A stretch of 64,000 nt of DNA from Stomoxys calcitrans (Eukaryota > Arthropoda > Insecta > Diptera > Muscidae), in contig NC_081554.1 of the NCBI RefSeq assembly GCF_963082655.1, positions 54,189,998 to 54,253,997 of the forward strand, read 5' to 3'. Under the pieces are notes generated by a model. That model was not told where the DNA came from and ran no database searches. It saw only the letters and a list, made by a program, of their open reading frames with translations. The translations under genes were made by a program, and so were the position numbers. Shown here piece after piece: positions 21,170 to 32,952 of the stretch. Every line of letters starts with the position of its first letter. Within the stretch, counting starts at the first letter, position 1.

Positions 21170-24100
21170 TCACTTTCTTTAATTGGCTATGACAGAGTAT
21201 TTGTTCCACTAGCCGAACGTAGATCTTCTGCGCTCATTCTAAAATCTCTGACACCAAGTTTCGAGGTGTCTCCCACCACTTGATCATTCCTTTGGGCTTT
21301 TGGTCTTCCCGGTTTGCGTCTACCACCCTGTTTGACTTCAAAAGACTTCTTTGCTGGAGCTTCTTCATCCATTCTGACAACATAAACTAGCCAACGCAGG
21401 CGTTGTATTTTGATGCGTGTAACTATGCTAATGTCGTCATACAGCTCATACAGCGCGTGCTTCATATGTCGCCTATATTCTCCATTAACACAAACTGGTC
21501 CATATATTTTACGAAGAATCTTTCTCTCAAATACTCCAAACACTGCCTCATCTGCTTTCACAAGTACCCATGCTTCAGAACCATATAACAGCACGGGTAG
21601 TATCAGTGTCTTTTATAGTATAATCTTCGTCTGTCGAGGGGTGGCCTTGTTTCTAAACTGCTTACTTAGTCCAAAGTAGCATGTGTTTGCCAGTATTATT
21701 CTTCGCTTAATCGCAAAACTAGAGCCATTCGTTTCGGTTAGGGCAATGCCGAGGTAGATACAGTTACTGACATTCTCGAAGTTGTGGTTCCCAACTTTCT
21801 CCATTTTCTTTATATGCTCGGTTGTGCAAGGCTTTTTTGGGAGTTGAAACCATCCATATCGTCTTATCTCCATTTACTGCCAGACCCATGTTCACTGACT
21901 CTCTTTCGATTCTTTCAAAGGCTGCAGTTACCACTTCCGGTGACCGTCCAATGATGTCGATGTCGTCGGCATAGCCGAGTAGCATGCGTTCTCTTGTGAT
22001 TAGTGTGCCATATCTATGCACATCTGCATCTCGTATAATCTTCTCCAACAGGATATAAAAGATAGATATTGTCTGAAATCTCGTTTGGTATTGAATGGTT
22101 CGGAGAGATTCTTTCCTATTCTTACTGAGGAACGCGTATCAGCAAGTGTCATCCTGCAGAGTCTTATTAATTTGCGGGGATACCAACCTCTCAACATGGC
22201 TTGAAATACCTTTGAACATAAAGGAGTATCGTAGGCGGCATTGTAGTCAACAAAGAGATGGTAGGTGTTGATTTGTCCCTCTCGGGTTTTTTCCAGGATT
22301 TGGCGCAGTGTGAATATCTGGTCTAGGGTGGATTTACCAGGTCTAAAGCCGCATTGATAGAGCCCAATTATCTCATTGACTTAAGGTTTTAATCTCTCTC
22401 ACACAGTACGCTCGAGAGTATCTTGTATGCGATGGGAAGGAGACTTATTCCTCTGTAGTTGGCACATTCCGTCTTGTCTCCTTTCTTGTGTACGGGACAT
22501 AGTGTGCTGAGGTTCCAATCATTGGGTATGCGTTCTTCTACCCAGATTGAGCAGATAAGCTGAGGCATACGCCTTATCAGCGTGTCGCTTCGGTCTTATA
22601 TAAGTCAGCGGGTAACCCGTCGGCTCCTGCTGCCTTGTTGTTCTTAAGTCGGGTCACTGCTACTTGGACCTCATTCTGACTAGGAGGTAAAGATTCAATA
22701 CCATCATCAGGGATTGGTTCTGCGGTATCCTCTTCGCCGCCAACGTCAGACAATAGCAGTTGGGTAAAATGTTCTTTCCATATCCTCAGCATGTTATCTG
22801 AGTCAGTTACCAGAGACAATTCAGCGGGTAACCCGCAGGCTCCTGCTGCCTTGTTGTTCTTTAGCCGAGTTACTGCTACTTGGACCTCATTCTGACTAGG
22901 AGGTAAAGATTCTATACCATCATCAGGGATTGGTTCTGCGGTATCCTCTTCTCCGCCAACGTCCGACACTAGCAGTTGGGTAAAATGTTCTTTCCATAAC
23001 CTCAGCATGTTATCTGTGTCAGCTACTAGATTTCCTTCTTTGTCTCTGCAGGAGGATGTGCCTGCACCAAAGCCATCGGTTTGATGTTTAATTCTTTGGT
23101 AGAATTTTCGAACTTCATTCTGACTCTTGTACATCTCAATTCGCTCATACTCACATCTTTCTATTTCCTTTTTCTTTCTGAGGAATAGACGTTTCTGCTC
23201 TCTCCTTTTCTCCCGATACCTTTCCTTCATCTGGGATGTTGCCACTGATTGCAGGGATGCTCTATATGCGGCATTCTTGGCTTTAGTAGCATCTCGACAC
23301 TCTAGGTCGTACCATGGGCTTCTTGGAGGAGGCTTTAGGTACCCAAGTATGGATATCACGGGGTTTTCCATAGAATGAGCAATAGTTTGCCACTGCGCCA
23401 TTACATCATCGGAACAAGGAGTGCTTTCATCAAGCAGTTGGGTCAGTCGAGTGGAGTATGCCGCTGCCAATGGTTGTGTTTCCATCTTTTCAATGTCCAG
23501 CTTCCGAGCAGTATCAGATCGTATTTTCCTTGCCATGTTCAAACGGGTGCGAACCTTTGCTGCAACAAGGTAATGATCCGAATCTATATTCGCTCCAAGG
23601 ATGGATCGTACATCTAACACGCAGGATTAATGCCTTCCATCTATCACAATGTGATCAATTTGGTTTGATCGGGTGACAGCCATGCGGCTTTGTGAATATT
23701 TTTATGTTGAAATCTGGTGCTACTAACTACTATGTTTTTTGCCGCGACAAAATCTATCAGCCTCAACTCTTTACTGGATGTTATCTCGTGGAGGCTAAAC
23801 TTATCGACTGTTGGACCCTATCATCGCATTAAAATCTCCCAGAACGATTTTAATATCATGGGCGGGGCAGCGGTCATATTCGTTCTCTAGGCGCTCGTAG
23901 AAAATATCCTTGGTCTGCTCGTCTTTGTCTTCCGTCGGGGCATGGGCACAAATAAGGCTGATGTCGAAGAATTTGGCTTTTATGCGGATTGTGGCTAGCC
24001 TCCCATCGGAGTAAAGCTGGAGACAAAGTGTTTCAGTCTCCTGCTAACCACAAATCCACAGCCAATTTCATGCCTCGTGTTATGGCAGCTATAGGTATAG

Positions 24101-24680
24101 TTTGTCACCGTTTGGTGTTGTAGTTACGCCATTTCCACTCCATCGCACTTCCTGTAAGGAAGTAATCTGCCTTGTACTTCTCTAATACATCCGCCAGCGC
24201 GTATACTGCACCTTCTCTATAAAGAGTGCGGACATTCCAGATGCAGATCCGCAAATCATGGTCCTTTTTTCGTTTGCTTGGGTCGTCAACGTTGGGGGGG
24301 GGGGGGTCCGTTTTTACTATTCCTTTGTTTCTCATAGTAGTTCTCATAGTTTTCCGGGGGCGGGTTACTGGCCCTGCGCCCCAACCGCATGGGTTTTGTG
24401 GGATTGCACATGTATCTCTCGTTGTGGCGAGCCGTTTGCTTCAAGATCCCACGCTCGCCTCCAGGCGCCTCTAACCTGGGAACAGACGCTGATGTTGGCC
24501 ATTGGTTATTTGAAGGCACCAATAACTCGCCTTGTCATCTCGAGTATCATTGACACTCATTATTTAATTAAGAGCCAGTGCCACCTGACTCCTCACTGAG
24601 ACTCTCCTCTCGAAAATCGTTGACTGTCCGCGGCCGTATTTGCTGCTTCTCCGTATAAAAACGGAGTTTTCCACCATCCA
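21170..24680 (-). pseudogene. RTE/BovB-like LINE, longest relic (EN-RT)
   Basis: Read on minus. An endonuclease start 'DLRICIWNVRTLYREGA' lies at ~24265-24215 (AP-endonuclease type, Asn in 'WNVRT'). Decayed endonuclease sequence follows, then a 347-codon frame at 23620-22577. That frame has 'SDHYLVAAKVR' (end of EN), 'SPWYDLECRDATKAKNAAYR', 'AGTSSCRDKEGN' and the RT start 'LKNNKAAGADGLPADLY'. Further on are 'IFTLRQILEKTREGQINTYH', 'LIRLCRMTLADTRSSVRIG', the catalytic 'LLGYADDIDIIGR' (~21990-21950), 'FERKILRKIYGP' and 'RLRWLVYVVRMDEE'. The 3' end is near 21175, with 'tgtcatagccaattaa'-like sequence as in the copy ending at 8960. Frameshifts and a 216-bp duplication make it non-functional, although YADD is intact. 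Confidence 0.85.
22606..23037 (-). repeat. In-frame 216-bp tandem duplication inside the LINE RT
   Basis: 'cagcgggtaacccg' occurs at 22606 and again at 22822, and the following ~210 bases match closely. Each unit encodes the stretch from 'DNMLR(L/I)WKEHFTQLL' to 'LKNNKAAGA(C/D)GLPA', 72 residues. Because 216 is divisible by three, the 347-codon frame runs through both copies. Confidence 0.9.
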
Positions 24681-26450
24681 AATTTAACGTTCATATCAAT
24701 ATGGGGCTCAAATGAAAGGTGTTCGAGAGTAGATTACGAATCTGGACCAACCCCCCGAAAACGACCCAAATGGGCACATACACCAATTATGACTATATGG
24801 GACTCTGTTTGTTTGTTTCCGTAGAATCAAAAACGGCAGAACCGATCATCTTGAAATTTTCACAGATTGTGTAGGTTGGTCTCGAAAGAAAAAAAAGGCT
24901 ATATAATATTTTGGTATCGTATGGGGGGCGGACCCTCCCCCATACCTCAAAAACACCACCCAAAACCAAAAGTGGGCCGATAGGCGCAATATGGGTATCA
25001 AGTGAAAGGTATTGGAGACTAGAAAACGAATATCGTATTAAATTTTGGGTACAAGTACCCAGCGGGCCGCCCCAACCCCAAAACTTCTCTAAACAGATAT
25101 ACGAAGTTCATGTTAATATAGGACTCAAATAAAAAGTATTTGGTAGAAGATTACAAATATGGCATATAAAATTAGGTCCATGTAAGGGGAGGTCGCCCCA
25201 CTCCCAAATACACCCAAATGACCACATTAGCCGACCTTAGCAATATGGGACTCAAATCAAAGTTATTTGGGAGTAGATTATGAATACGACATCAAAATTT
25301 GTGTTCAGGACTAGGTGGCGCTTTTTCTCCTAAAAATACATAAAATAGGTTCATTGCCCCATTATGACAATATGGGACTCAAATGAAAGATATTTGAGAG
25401 TAGAAAATGAATCTGATATCCAATTTTGGAGCCAAATGTTTGGGGGTACGCCCTAAAGCACCCCCTAAACAGAACCTCATATCCGTTGGGAAAAAAAGAA
25501 CGAATTTGATATCTATTGTCAGTGCAAAGTGCCGGTGGCCGCCCCAGTTCCAAAACACCCTCCAAATGGTTCATATTTACCGGCCATGGCAATATGGGGC
25601 TCAAATTGAAGGGACTTGGAAGTGCAGCACGAATTTGATATCCATATTTGAGTCGAAATATCTGAGGTGCCATCATTCCCCTGAAACGCAATTCTCATTA
25701 CCCTTATTTTTAAAAACACCAGGAACCTAGCAGGCGCAAACTCCTAACACATCAATGAGTGTTTTCAGATTCAAGTTTAAACTCAATGAGAAGGGACCAT
25801 TTTTAATAGCCGGGTCAGAACGTCATCTCGCAGTCCGTCATTTTTTTAATGACCATGCATGGCATTTTGCCTCGCAAATGTCGCCAACATTATGAGGGTA
25901 TAACCACCGCTTTGTCCGATGTCTTCGCCAGGATTCGACGCCTTCAGCGTCATAGACTAGACATAGACGAATTCGATATCCGCATTCAGGGCGAAGTGTC
26001 CCCACTTTTAAAAGATATTAGAGAGTTAAAGAAGGCGCAGTGGAGCGGGCCCGGTTCGGCTAGTAATATATAAAGGCCTATCAGCATAGAATAGGACAGC
26101 AATAGAAGGCCTTTGGCAGTAGAATACACTTTTTACCCTAAAATTGGGATAGTGGTACGTTTGAAATATGATTTTTGAATATAAATAACCAATCCAAAAA
26201 AAATAGTGTGGATCGGAATAGGTCTCGTTCATCGACGCCTTTAAAATGTTTGACAATATGGGGCTAAAAAAAATCGTGCTCAAGCACGACGCCGACATTA
26301 TTTCAGGGTCCACCCCCTAAACTCCTCCTTTCAAACCGACAATGTTTTCCTACTACGGCAATAATTAATAGGTATTTGATAGTAGAAAACCGAATTTGAT
26401 ATCCATATCTTGGAGAGCCCCTCCACCTCCAAAGCCTGCCAAATGGAAGT
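24681..26450 (+). repeat. Degenerate tandem element, ~127-bp units
   Basis: 'atatgggactcaaatgaaag' or close variants recur at about 24700, 24988, 25116, 25243, 25370 and 25590, giving spacings near 127 bp over most of the array. Each is followed by 'gagtagaaaacgaatctgat' and a GC-richer 'gccccacccc-aaaacaccc' stretch. A segment 'tgaaattttcacagattgtg' with 'taggttggtct' (~24853) also occurs at ~21126-21157 ('tggaaatttcacagcttgtg'), on the other side of the LINE. The strand is arbitrary. This is a non-coding, non-autonomous repeat of unknown class. Confidence 0.65.
25733..25962 (-). mobile_element. SINE family 1, diverged reverse copy
   Basis: 'tcctaacacatcaatgagtg', 'gattcaagtttaaactcaat', 'aatagccgggtcagaacg' and 'gcctcgcaaatgtcgccaac' are the body in reverse. 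'cgccaggattcgacgccttc' is the degraded B-box region. It is one of the oldest-looking copies. Confidence 0.7.
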
Positions 26451-26465
26451 ATCAAAAAAAAAAAA

Positions 26466-28134
26466 CAAGTAAAAGCGTGCTAAGTTCGGCCGGGCCGAAT
26501 CTTATATACCCTCCACCATGGATCGCATTTGTCGAGTTCTTTTCCCGGCATCTCTTCTTAGGCAAAAAAGGATATAAGAAAAGAGTTGCTCTGCTATTAA
26601 AACGATATCAAGATATGGTCCGGTTCGGACCACAATTAAATTATATGTTGGAGACCTGTGTAAAATTTCCGCCAATTCGTATAAGAATTGCGCCCATTGG
26701 GGCTCACGAAGTAAAATAGACAGAACGATTTATATGGGATCTATATCGGGCTATAGACCGATTCAGACCATAATAAACACGTTTGTTGATGGTAATGAGA
26801 GGATCCGTCGTACAAAATTGCAGGCATATCGGATAATAATTGCGACCTCTAGGGGTCAATAAGTCAAGATCCCAGATCGGTTTATATGGCAGCTATATCA
26901 GGTTATGAACCGATTTTAACCTTATTTGACACAGTTGTTGAAAGTAAAAATAAAATACGTCACGCAAAATTTCAGCCAAATCGGATAGGAATTGCGCCCT
27001 CTAGAAGCTCAAGAAGTCAAATCCCCGGATCTGTTTATATCACAGCTATATCAGGTTATGAACCGATTTCAACCATACTTGGCACAGTTGTTGGATATCA
27101 TAACGAAATACTTCGTGCAAAAATTCATTCAAATCGGATAAGAATTGTGCCCTCTAGAGGCTCAAGAAGTCAAGACCCAAGATCGGTTTATATGGCAGCT
27201 ATATCAAAAGATGGACCGATTTAAACCATACTTGGCACAGTTGTTGGGTACCATAACAAAACACGTCGTGCGAAATTCCATTCCAATCGGATAAGAATTG
27301 CGCTCTTAGAGGCTCAAGAAATCAAGACCCAAGATCGGTTTATATGGTAGCTATATCAGGTTATGGACCGATTTGAACCATACTTGGCACAGTAGTTGGA
27401 TATAATAACAAAACACGTTGTGCAAAATTTCATTTTAATCGGATAAGAATTGCGCACTCTAGAGGCTCAAGAAGTCAAGACCCAAGATCGGTTTATATGG
27501 CAGCTATATCAGGTTATGGACCGATTTGAACCATACTTGGCAAAGTTGTTGGATATCATAACGAAACGCGTCGTGCAAAATTTCATTCCAATCGGATAAG
27601 AATTGCGCACGCTATAGGCTCAAGAAGTCAAGACCCAAGATCGGTTTATATGGCAGCTATATCAGGTTATGGACCGATTTAAACTATACTTGGCACAGTT
27701 GTTGGATATCATAGCAAAGCACGTCGTGCAAAATTTTATTCCAATCGGATAAGAATTGCGCACTCCAGAGGCTCAAGAAGTCAAGACCCAAGATCGGTTT
27801 ATATGGCAGCTATATCAAAACATGAACCGATATGGCCCATTTACAATACCAACCGATCTAAACTAATAAGAAGTATTTGTGCAAAATTTTTAGCGGCTAG
27901 CTTTACTCCTTCGGAAGTTAGCGTGCTTTCGACAGACAGACGGACGGACGGACGGACGGACGGACAGACGGACGGACGGACGGACAGACGGACGGACATG
28001 GCTAGATCGACCTAAAATGTCGCGACGATCAAGAATATATATACTTTATGGGGCTCAGACGAATATTTCGAGTAGTTACAAACAGAATGACGAAATTAGT
28101 ATACCCCCCATCCTATGGTGGAGGGTATAAAAAT
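26466..28134 (+). mobile_element. DINE/mini-me-like element, best-preserved copy
   Basis: The head is 'caagtaaaagcgtgctaagt' with 'tataccctccaccat' at 26505-26519. About eight monomers follow; the last ones start at 27181, 27333, 27486, 27639 and 27792, spacings of 152-153 bp. Each has 'agatcggtttatatggcagc', 'tatatcaggttatggaccga' and 'aatcggataagaattgcgc'. The tail has the GACGGAC microsatellite, 'atggctagatcgacctaaaa' and 'aagaatatatatactttatg', then 'atggtggagggtata' at 28115-28129, an exact inverted match to the head. This pair of subterminal inverted repeats, the microsatellite and the central tandem repeats define the family. It is non-coding. Confidence 0.85.
27938..27999 (+). repeat. 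GACGGAC-type microsatellite
   Basis: A run of (GACG/GACA) tetranucleotides immediately before 'catggctagatcgacc'. It is the (GTCY)n proto-microsatellite reported for mini-me elements of Diptera, here longer than in the sister copies. Confidence 0.85.
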
Positions 28135-28141
28135 ACTTTTT

Positions 28142-28290
28142 GATAGACTAAAGGTTGCAATTAACGGTTTCTGCAGAAATTGTAAGGACGTTGAGGAGGA
28201 AGAAACTATAGAACATTTGCCTGTACTGCAGAGTGCCTGTCCTGCAGTGGCAACAAGAAAAAGGTTGATATTGGACTTGTAAGGGTAAAT
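28142..28290 (+). pseudogene. LINE C-terminal zinc-knuckle fragment
   Basis: Plus-strand translation reads 'AINGFCRNCKDVEEEETIEH' (~28155-28215), followed by 'CPAVATRKRL'. A C-x2-C...H...C pattern like this closes ORF2 of many I-group and jockey-group LINEs. Only about 50 codons remain. Confidence 0.65.
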
Positions 28291-29840
28291 ATGGAAAATA
28301 TTGCCTTTCTTAGCTTCAAAAACCTATCTCGCTTTCTCTCAATCTCACTGTCCCTATCTCTCTCTCTTTCATATTCCTTAGTCCAACTTCCCCACTGATT
28401 CTTGTTGGTGTCCATTGGTGTCATGGAAATAAGAGTGTTCCTTGACAGCATCATGTGATACTTTCTTGTCCAGATTCCGTTCGACACACCAAAAGGACGA
28501 GAGAAAAAAAGGTACGTGTCGGCGAAATTTGATATTTTACTTTGAAAAGATCAACAATTTTTTTTTATTACACAAAATTTACTTAAACAAAGAAAAAATT
28601 AACAACTTGGCAAGCCTTATTGGCATTAGCACGGCCACTTTCGTTCCTTACTTGCCATGGTTACGTTTTTTTCTGATAAATATTGTCAAAATATATTTTA
28701 AGAAGTCTTGGGTTGCTGGTTTTTGGCTTTTTTCTTTTCTTTTGGTGTTATTGCTTAGTTATTGATTTGGCTTCTGCTAACAGAATTTGAGATCATTTGA
28801 CAGAAAAGGAGCTGCCAATACCCTAGGGAGGAAGGTAAGAAAAAAGAAAATCAACCCGTTTTTGTTTTTTGTTAACTGTTCCTCTGAGCTACTGTTACTT
28901 TGAGGTTTTTTGGCTGTTACCAAAAAAACCTTGCTGGTATTCTACGTCTTGCATACACCTTGACTTTGATTTTTATTAATTGGTTTCAAATTTCATTTTA
29001 TTTTCTCCTCTGCTGGTCTCAGCATTCTTGTTCAGCCAGCAGGCCTGTGTTATACTCGTCAGCTATATTTACTTTTTTAAGTTATAAAACAATCGATTTC
29101 AATTGTGCAACATTGTTGCAAATGATGAGGGTTAGTTAAAAGAAGTATTTAATTTTGGTAACGCCAAATAATGCAGAATCACTTGAGCGAAACAATTTTG
29201 GTTTTTTTTCTTTACTATCAAAAATGGTCTGAAAGATGCATTTCAAGTGAAAAGGACTGCAGCCTTAACGCGGTAGTCATATAGTGTAGCACTGAAAGGG
29301 TCAGAGCTAAACCAAATTGTAGCGAAAGTGGGATTCTGAAGAGGTGTCAAACGACAGGGGTCCTAGGTTTCAGATGGAAAAGTTATAACTAGCCTCTATT
29401 GAAGTTTTATAACATCCTGGTCAAAAGAAGCATCAACAGACGAGAGAGAAGAAGTGCTCTTATTTTCAAATACATCTGTTTGTATGTATGTGAAAACTTT
29501 AGATGTATTCATGCCTTGAGCGCCCTTGAAAGATGTAGGTATGGAGAGTCATAATGTAATGTCGAAGTATTATAAAAAGATCTCGAATTTTGCAAAATGT
29601 CTCTTTTTCAAGAAGAAACTGTTCCACACGGAGGAGAACCAGTACGCCTTTCTCAGAAATTCTGCATCTGTAGGATTCATTCCACAAGATTGCAATGCGC
29701 GTAGGCATTGGGTCTAAAGAGAATTGTCCAGAGACAATGGCAATGGCAAATACTTTGTTTTTCATTTTCTGGCCAAGGTCAAGCCTTTTTCATACCGTTC
29801 CATGACCTGCACCACATTGGATATCCAGTCAAAGTCGTCG
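28291..29840. other. Stretch without recognisable gene
   Basis: AT-rich, unique-looking sequence. Several open frames of 80-110 codons on both strands have low complexity or chance hydrophobic runs, for example 28442-28765. I see no domain, repeat or RNA. Confidence 0.45.
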
Positions 29841-30392
29841 CAACTAAAACAAGCTTAAATTTGAAATGAAGATTTCGACCAAAATCCGGACATATTTTAG
29901 GAGTCATAGAGGAAATCACTGTGCGAAATTTTGAATAGATCGGTTGATAAATGCGCTTGCAAACGATCAAAAAAAGAAAACTCGGAGATATATTTATATG
30001 GGAGCCACATATATCTAAATCTGAACCGATTTCTATGAAATTCAAGAAGGGGATAACCTAATTTCGTCATTCCGTTTGTAATACTTCGAAATATCAATCT
30101 GAGATCCAACCAAGTATATACATTCTTGATCACCTTATCAAACGACTTAGCCATGTCCGTCCGTCTGTGTCTCTGTCGGTTAAAAGCACGCTAACTTTCA
30201 AAGGCGTGTAGCTAGGCGCTTTAAACTTTGCACAAATACTTCATATAAGTGTAGGTTGGTTAGGATTGTAAATGGACCATTTCGGTCCATGCTTTGGTAT
30301 AGCTTCGTTATAACTGATCTTCCGATTAAACACCTTGAGCCTATAGAGAGCGCAATTATCATCCAATTTGGCTGAAATTTTGTACTATGAGG
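29841..30392 (-). mobile_element. DINE-like fragment(s), minus
   Basis: 29841-30047 holds one monomer variant ('ggagatatatttatatggga' and 'ctaaatctgaaccgatttct'). From 30048 the tail of a second copy reads, on plus, 'cgtcattccgtttgtaatac', 'tatatacattcttgatcacc' and 'tagccatgtccgtccgtctg', then about one and a half monomers. It is cut at ~30392 by the next element, so the head is missing. Confidence 0.7.
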
Positions 30393-31789
30393 TTTTTAAT
30401 ACCCACAACCGTAGGATAGGGGGTGTATTCATTTAGTCATTCCGATTGCAACACATCGAAATATCAATTTCCGACCCTGCAAAATATATGTTATTCGGAT
30501 CGTCGTAAAATTCTAAGACGATTTAACGATGTCCGTGTGTCTTTCCGTCTATGCGTCTGTCCGTCCGTCTGTTGTAATCACTCTACAGGCTTCAGAAATT
30601 GAGATATTGAGCTGAAATTTGGCACAGATACGTCTTTTTGATGCACGCTGGGTAATTTCTTGAACAGGCCAAATCGGGCCATATGTGGATATAGCTGCTA
30701 TATAGACCGATTTTCTCATAAAGGGTCTAATGCCCATAAAAACTTAATTTTTCATCCGATTTTGCTGAAATTTGAAACAGTAAGTAGTTTTAAGCCTCCC
30801 GACATCCGACCCAAATATGGTTCAGATCGAACTATGTTTAGATATAGCTGCCATATAGACCGATCTCCCGATAAAGGGTCTGTAGACCATAAAAGCTTTA
30901 TTTATTACCCGATTTCGCTGAAATTTTCAACAATGAGTTATTTTAAGCCTCCCGACATCTAACCTAAATATGGATTTGATCGGTCCATATTTAGATATAG
31001 CTGTCATATAGACCGATCTCCCGATAAAGGGTCTGAAGCCCATAAAAGTTTTATTTTTTAACGGATCTCACTGAAATTTGAAGGAGTCAGTAGTTTTAGG
31101 CCTCCTAACATAGGACCCAAATGTGGTTCAGATCGGACTATATTTAGATATAGCTGCCATATAGACCGATCTGCCGATAAAGGGTCTGAAGCCCATAAAA
31201 GCTTTATTTTTTAACCGATTTCGCTAACATTTGAAACAGTGAGTAATTTTTAGCTTTCCGATATCTGACCCTAATATGATCCATATCGAACTATATTTAG
31301 ATATTGCTGCCATATAGACCAATCTCCCGATAAAAGGTCTAAAGGGTCCCGACATCCGCCGCTAATTTGGTTTGGATCGGACTACATTTGGATATAGCTG
31401 CCATATAGACCGACCTCCTGATAAAGGGTCTTAAGCCCATAAAATCATTATTTTTTAGCCAATTTCACTGAAATTTGAAACAGTGAGTAGTTTTCGGCCA
31501 CCCGCCATCCGACCCATATATGGTAAAAATAGGACTGTATTTAGATATGGCTGCCATATAGACCGATATGCCGGTTAAGTTATTTATTCCCCGATTTTGT
31601 TGAAATTTGGAATACAAAATTCAACAGTGACTTCTATGTATAAGACCACTCAATCTCCCTACCGAATTTGGGTGCATAAGTTATCCAATTTTCATCGGAT
31701 TGTAATGAAAGGGGGTTTACATATATACCCGAGGTGGTGGGTATCCAAAGATTCGACCCGACCGAACTTAATGCCTTTTTACTTGTTTT
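30393..31789 (-). mobile_element. DINE-like element, class B monomers
   Basis: It starts (plus reading) 'aatacccacaaccgtaggat' and ends 'acccgaggtggtgggtatcc', then 'aaagattcgacccgaccgaa' and 'cttgttttt'. Monomers carry 'gatatagctgccatatagac', 'cgataaagggtctgaagccc' and 'cgctgaaatttgaaacagtg'. Starts at 30841, 30994, 31147 and 31300 are each 153 bp apart, as are 31391 and 31544. The monomer is related to the class A one but clearly diverged, while the period is identical. Confidence 0.82.
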
Positions 31790-31908
31790 TATATCATTCA
31801 ACAGATCTGCCAAGTATTATCCGATTTGCTGCCAAACCTGGTATATCTCCCTTGAAAACCGATCTCTTGATTATACTTTTTGAGCCTCTAGATCGCGTTA
31901 TTCTTATT

Positions 31909-32194
31909 CAACGCCTGGGTTCGAATCCTGGCGAGAGCATTAGAAGAAATTTTCAGTGGTGGTTATCCCCTCCTAACGCTGGCGACATTTGTGAGGTACT
32001 GTACCATCTGGTATGGCAGATATGTAAAAACTTCTCCTCAATGTTGCGTCGCACTGTGGCACTCCGTTCTGACTGGGCTATAAAGGTGCCCACCTATCAT
32101 TGAGCTTAAACTTGAATCGGCCAGCATTCATTGATATGTGAGAAATTTGCCCCTTTTCCTTAATGGAATTATCATGGTCAACTTTGCAATTTAC
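31909..32194 (+). mobile_element. SINE family 1 without 5' half of the head
   Basis: It starts at 'cgcctgggttcgaatcctgg' (B-box intact, A-box absent). The body is 'cccctcctaacgctggcgac' and 'ccacctatcattgagcttaa', and the tail reaches 'caactttgcaattt'. Confidence 0.8.
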
Positions 32195-32554
32195 ATAGCT
32201 TCCATAAAAATCCTGATTGTACTTCTCGAGCCCCTTGAAGGTTCAGTTTTTGTTCTAAAATTTACCACAATGACTTCTCCTATGACCTTCAACATACGTG
32301 CCAAATATGGTCTTAATCAGTCCATAAGCTGATATAGCTCCCATATACATCTATCCCCGATTTAACTTCTTGAAACGATTTAGCTGAAATATTGCACAAT
32401 GACTTCAACTTTGGCATCCAACGTCCAAACCACCGTAATCGGTTCATAACCTGATATAGCTTCAATGGCATATGACTTCGAATCCATTATCCATTGTTTG
32501 CCTAAAAAGAGATACCGCGCAAAGAACTTGACAAACAAGATTCATGGTGGAGGC

Positions 32555-32865
32555 CACCGTAGCGCAGAGGTTAGCATGTCCGCCTATGACGCTGAACGCC
32601 TGGGTTCGAATCTTGGCGAGACCATTAGAAAAAATTTTCAGCTGTGGTTTTCCTCTCCTAATGCTGACAACATTTGTGAGGTACCATGCCATGTAAAAAC
32701 TTCTCCTCAAAAGAGGTGTCGCACTGCGCACGCCATTCGGACTCGGACTATAAAAAGAAGGCCCCTTATCATTGAGGTTAAAAACTTGAATTGGCTGCAC
32801 TCATCGATATGAGAGAAGTTTGCCCCTGTTCTTTAGTGGAATGTTCATGGGCAAATATGCATTTT
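32555..32865 (+). mobile_element. SINE family 1, near full-length
   Basis: 'caccgtagcgcagaggttag' is the head and 'GGTTCGAATC' the B-box. The full body and the tail 'gggcaaatatgcatttt' follow. Its right flank 'gtgcaaagaact' resembles the left flank 'gcgcaaagaactt' at ~32517, so the surrounding DINE head sequence may be partly duplicated. Confidence 0.85.
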
Positions 32866-32952
32866 GTGCAAAGAACTAGCCTAAAGAACCAGTACTATCC
32901 TTGGTGGATGGTATATAAGATACGGCTCGTCCGAACCTAATACCTTCTAAGG

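Larger units (their letters stand above)
31790..32952 (-). mobile_element. DINE-like element split by two SINEs
   Basis: Residual class A monomers lie at 31790-31908 and 32195-32554 ('ctgatatagctcccatatac', 'gatttaacttcttgaaacg'). Head-type sequence follows, 'gcgcaaagaacttgacaaac' and 'cttggtggatggtatataag', to ~32950. Two SINE copies (31909-32194 and 32555-32865) interrupt it. It is strongly decayed. Confidence 0.68.
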
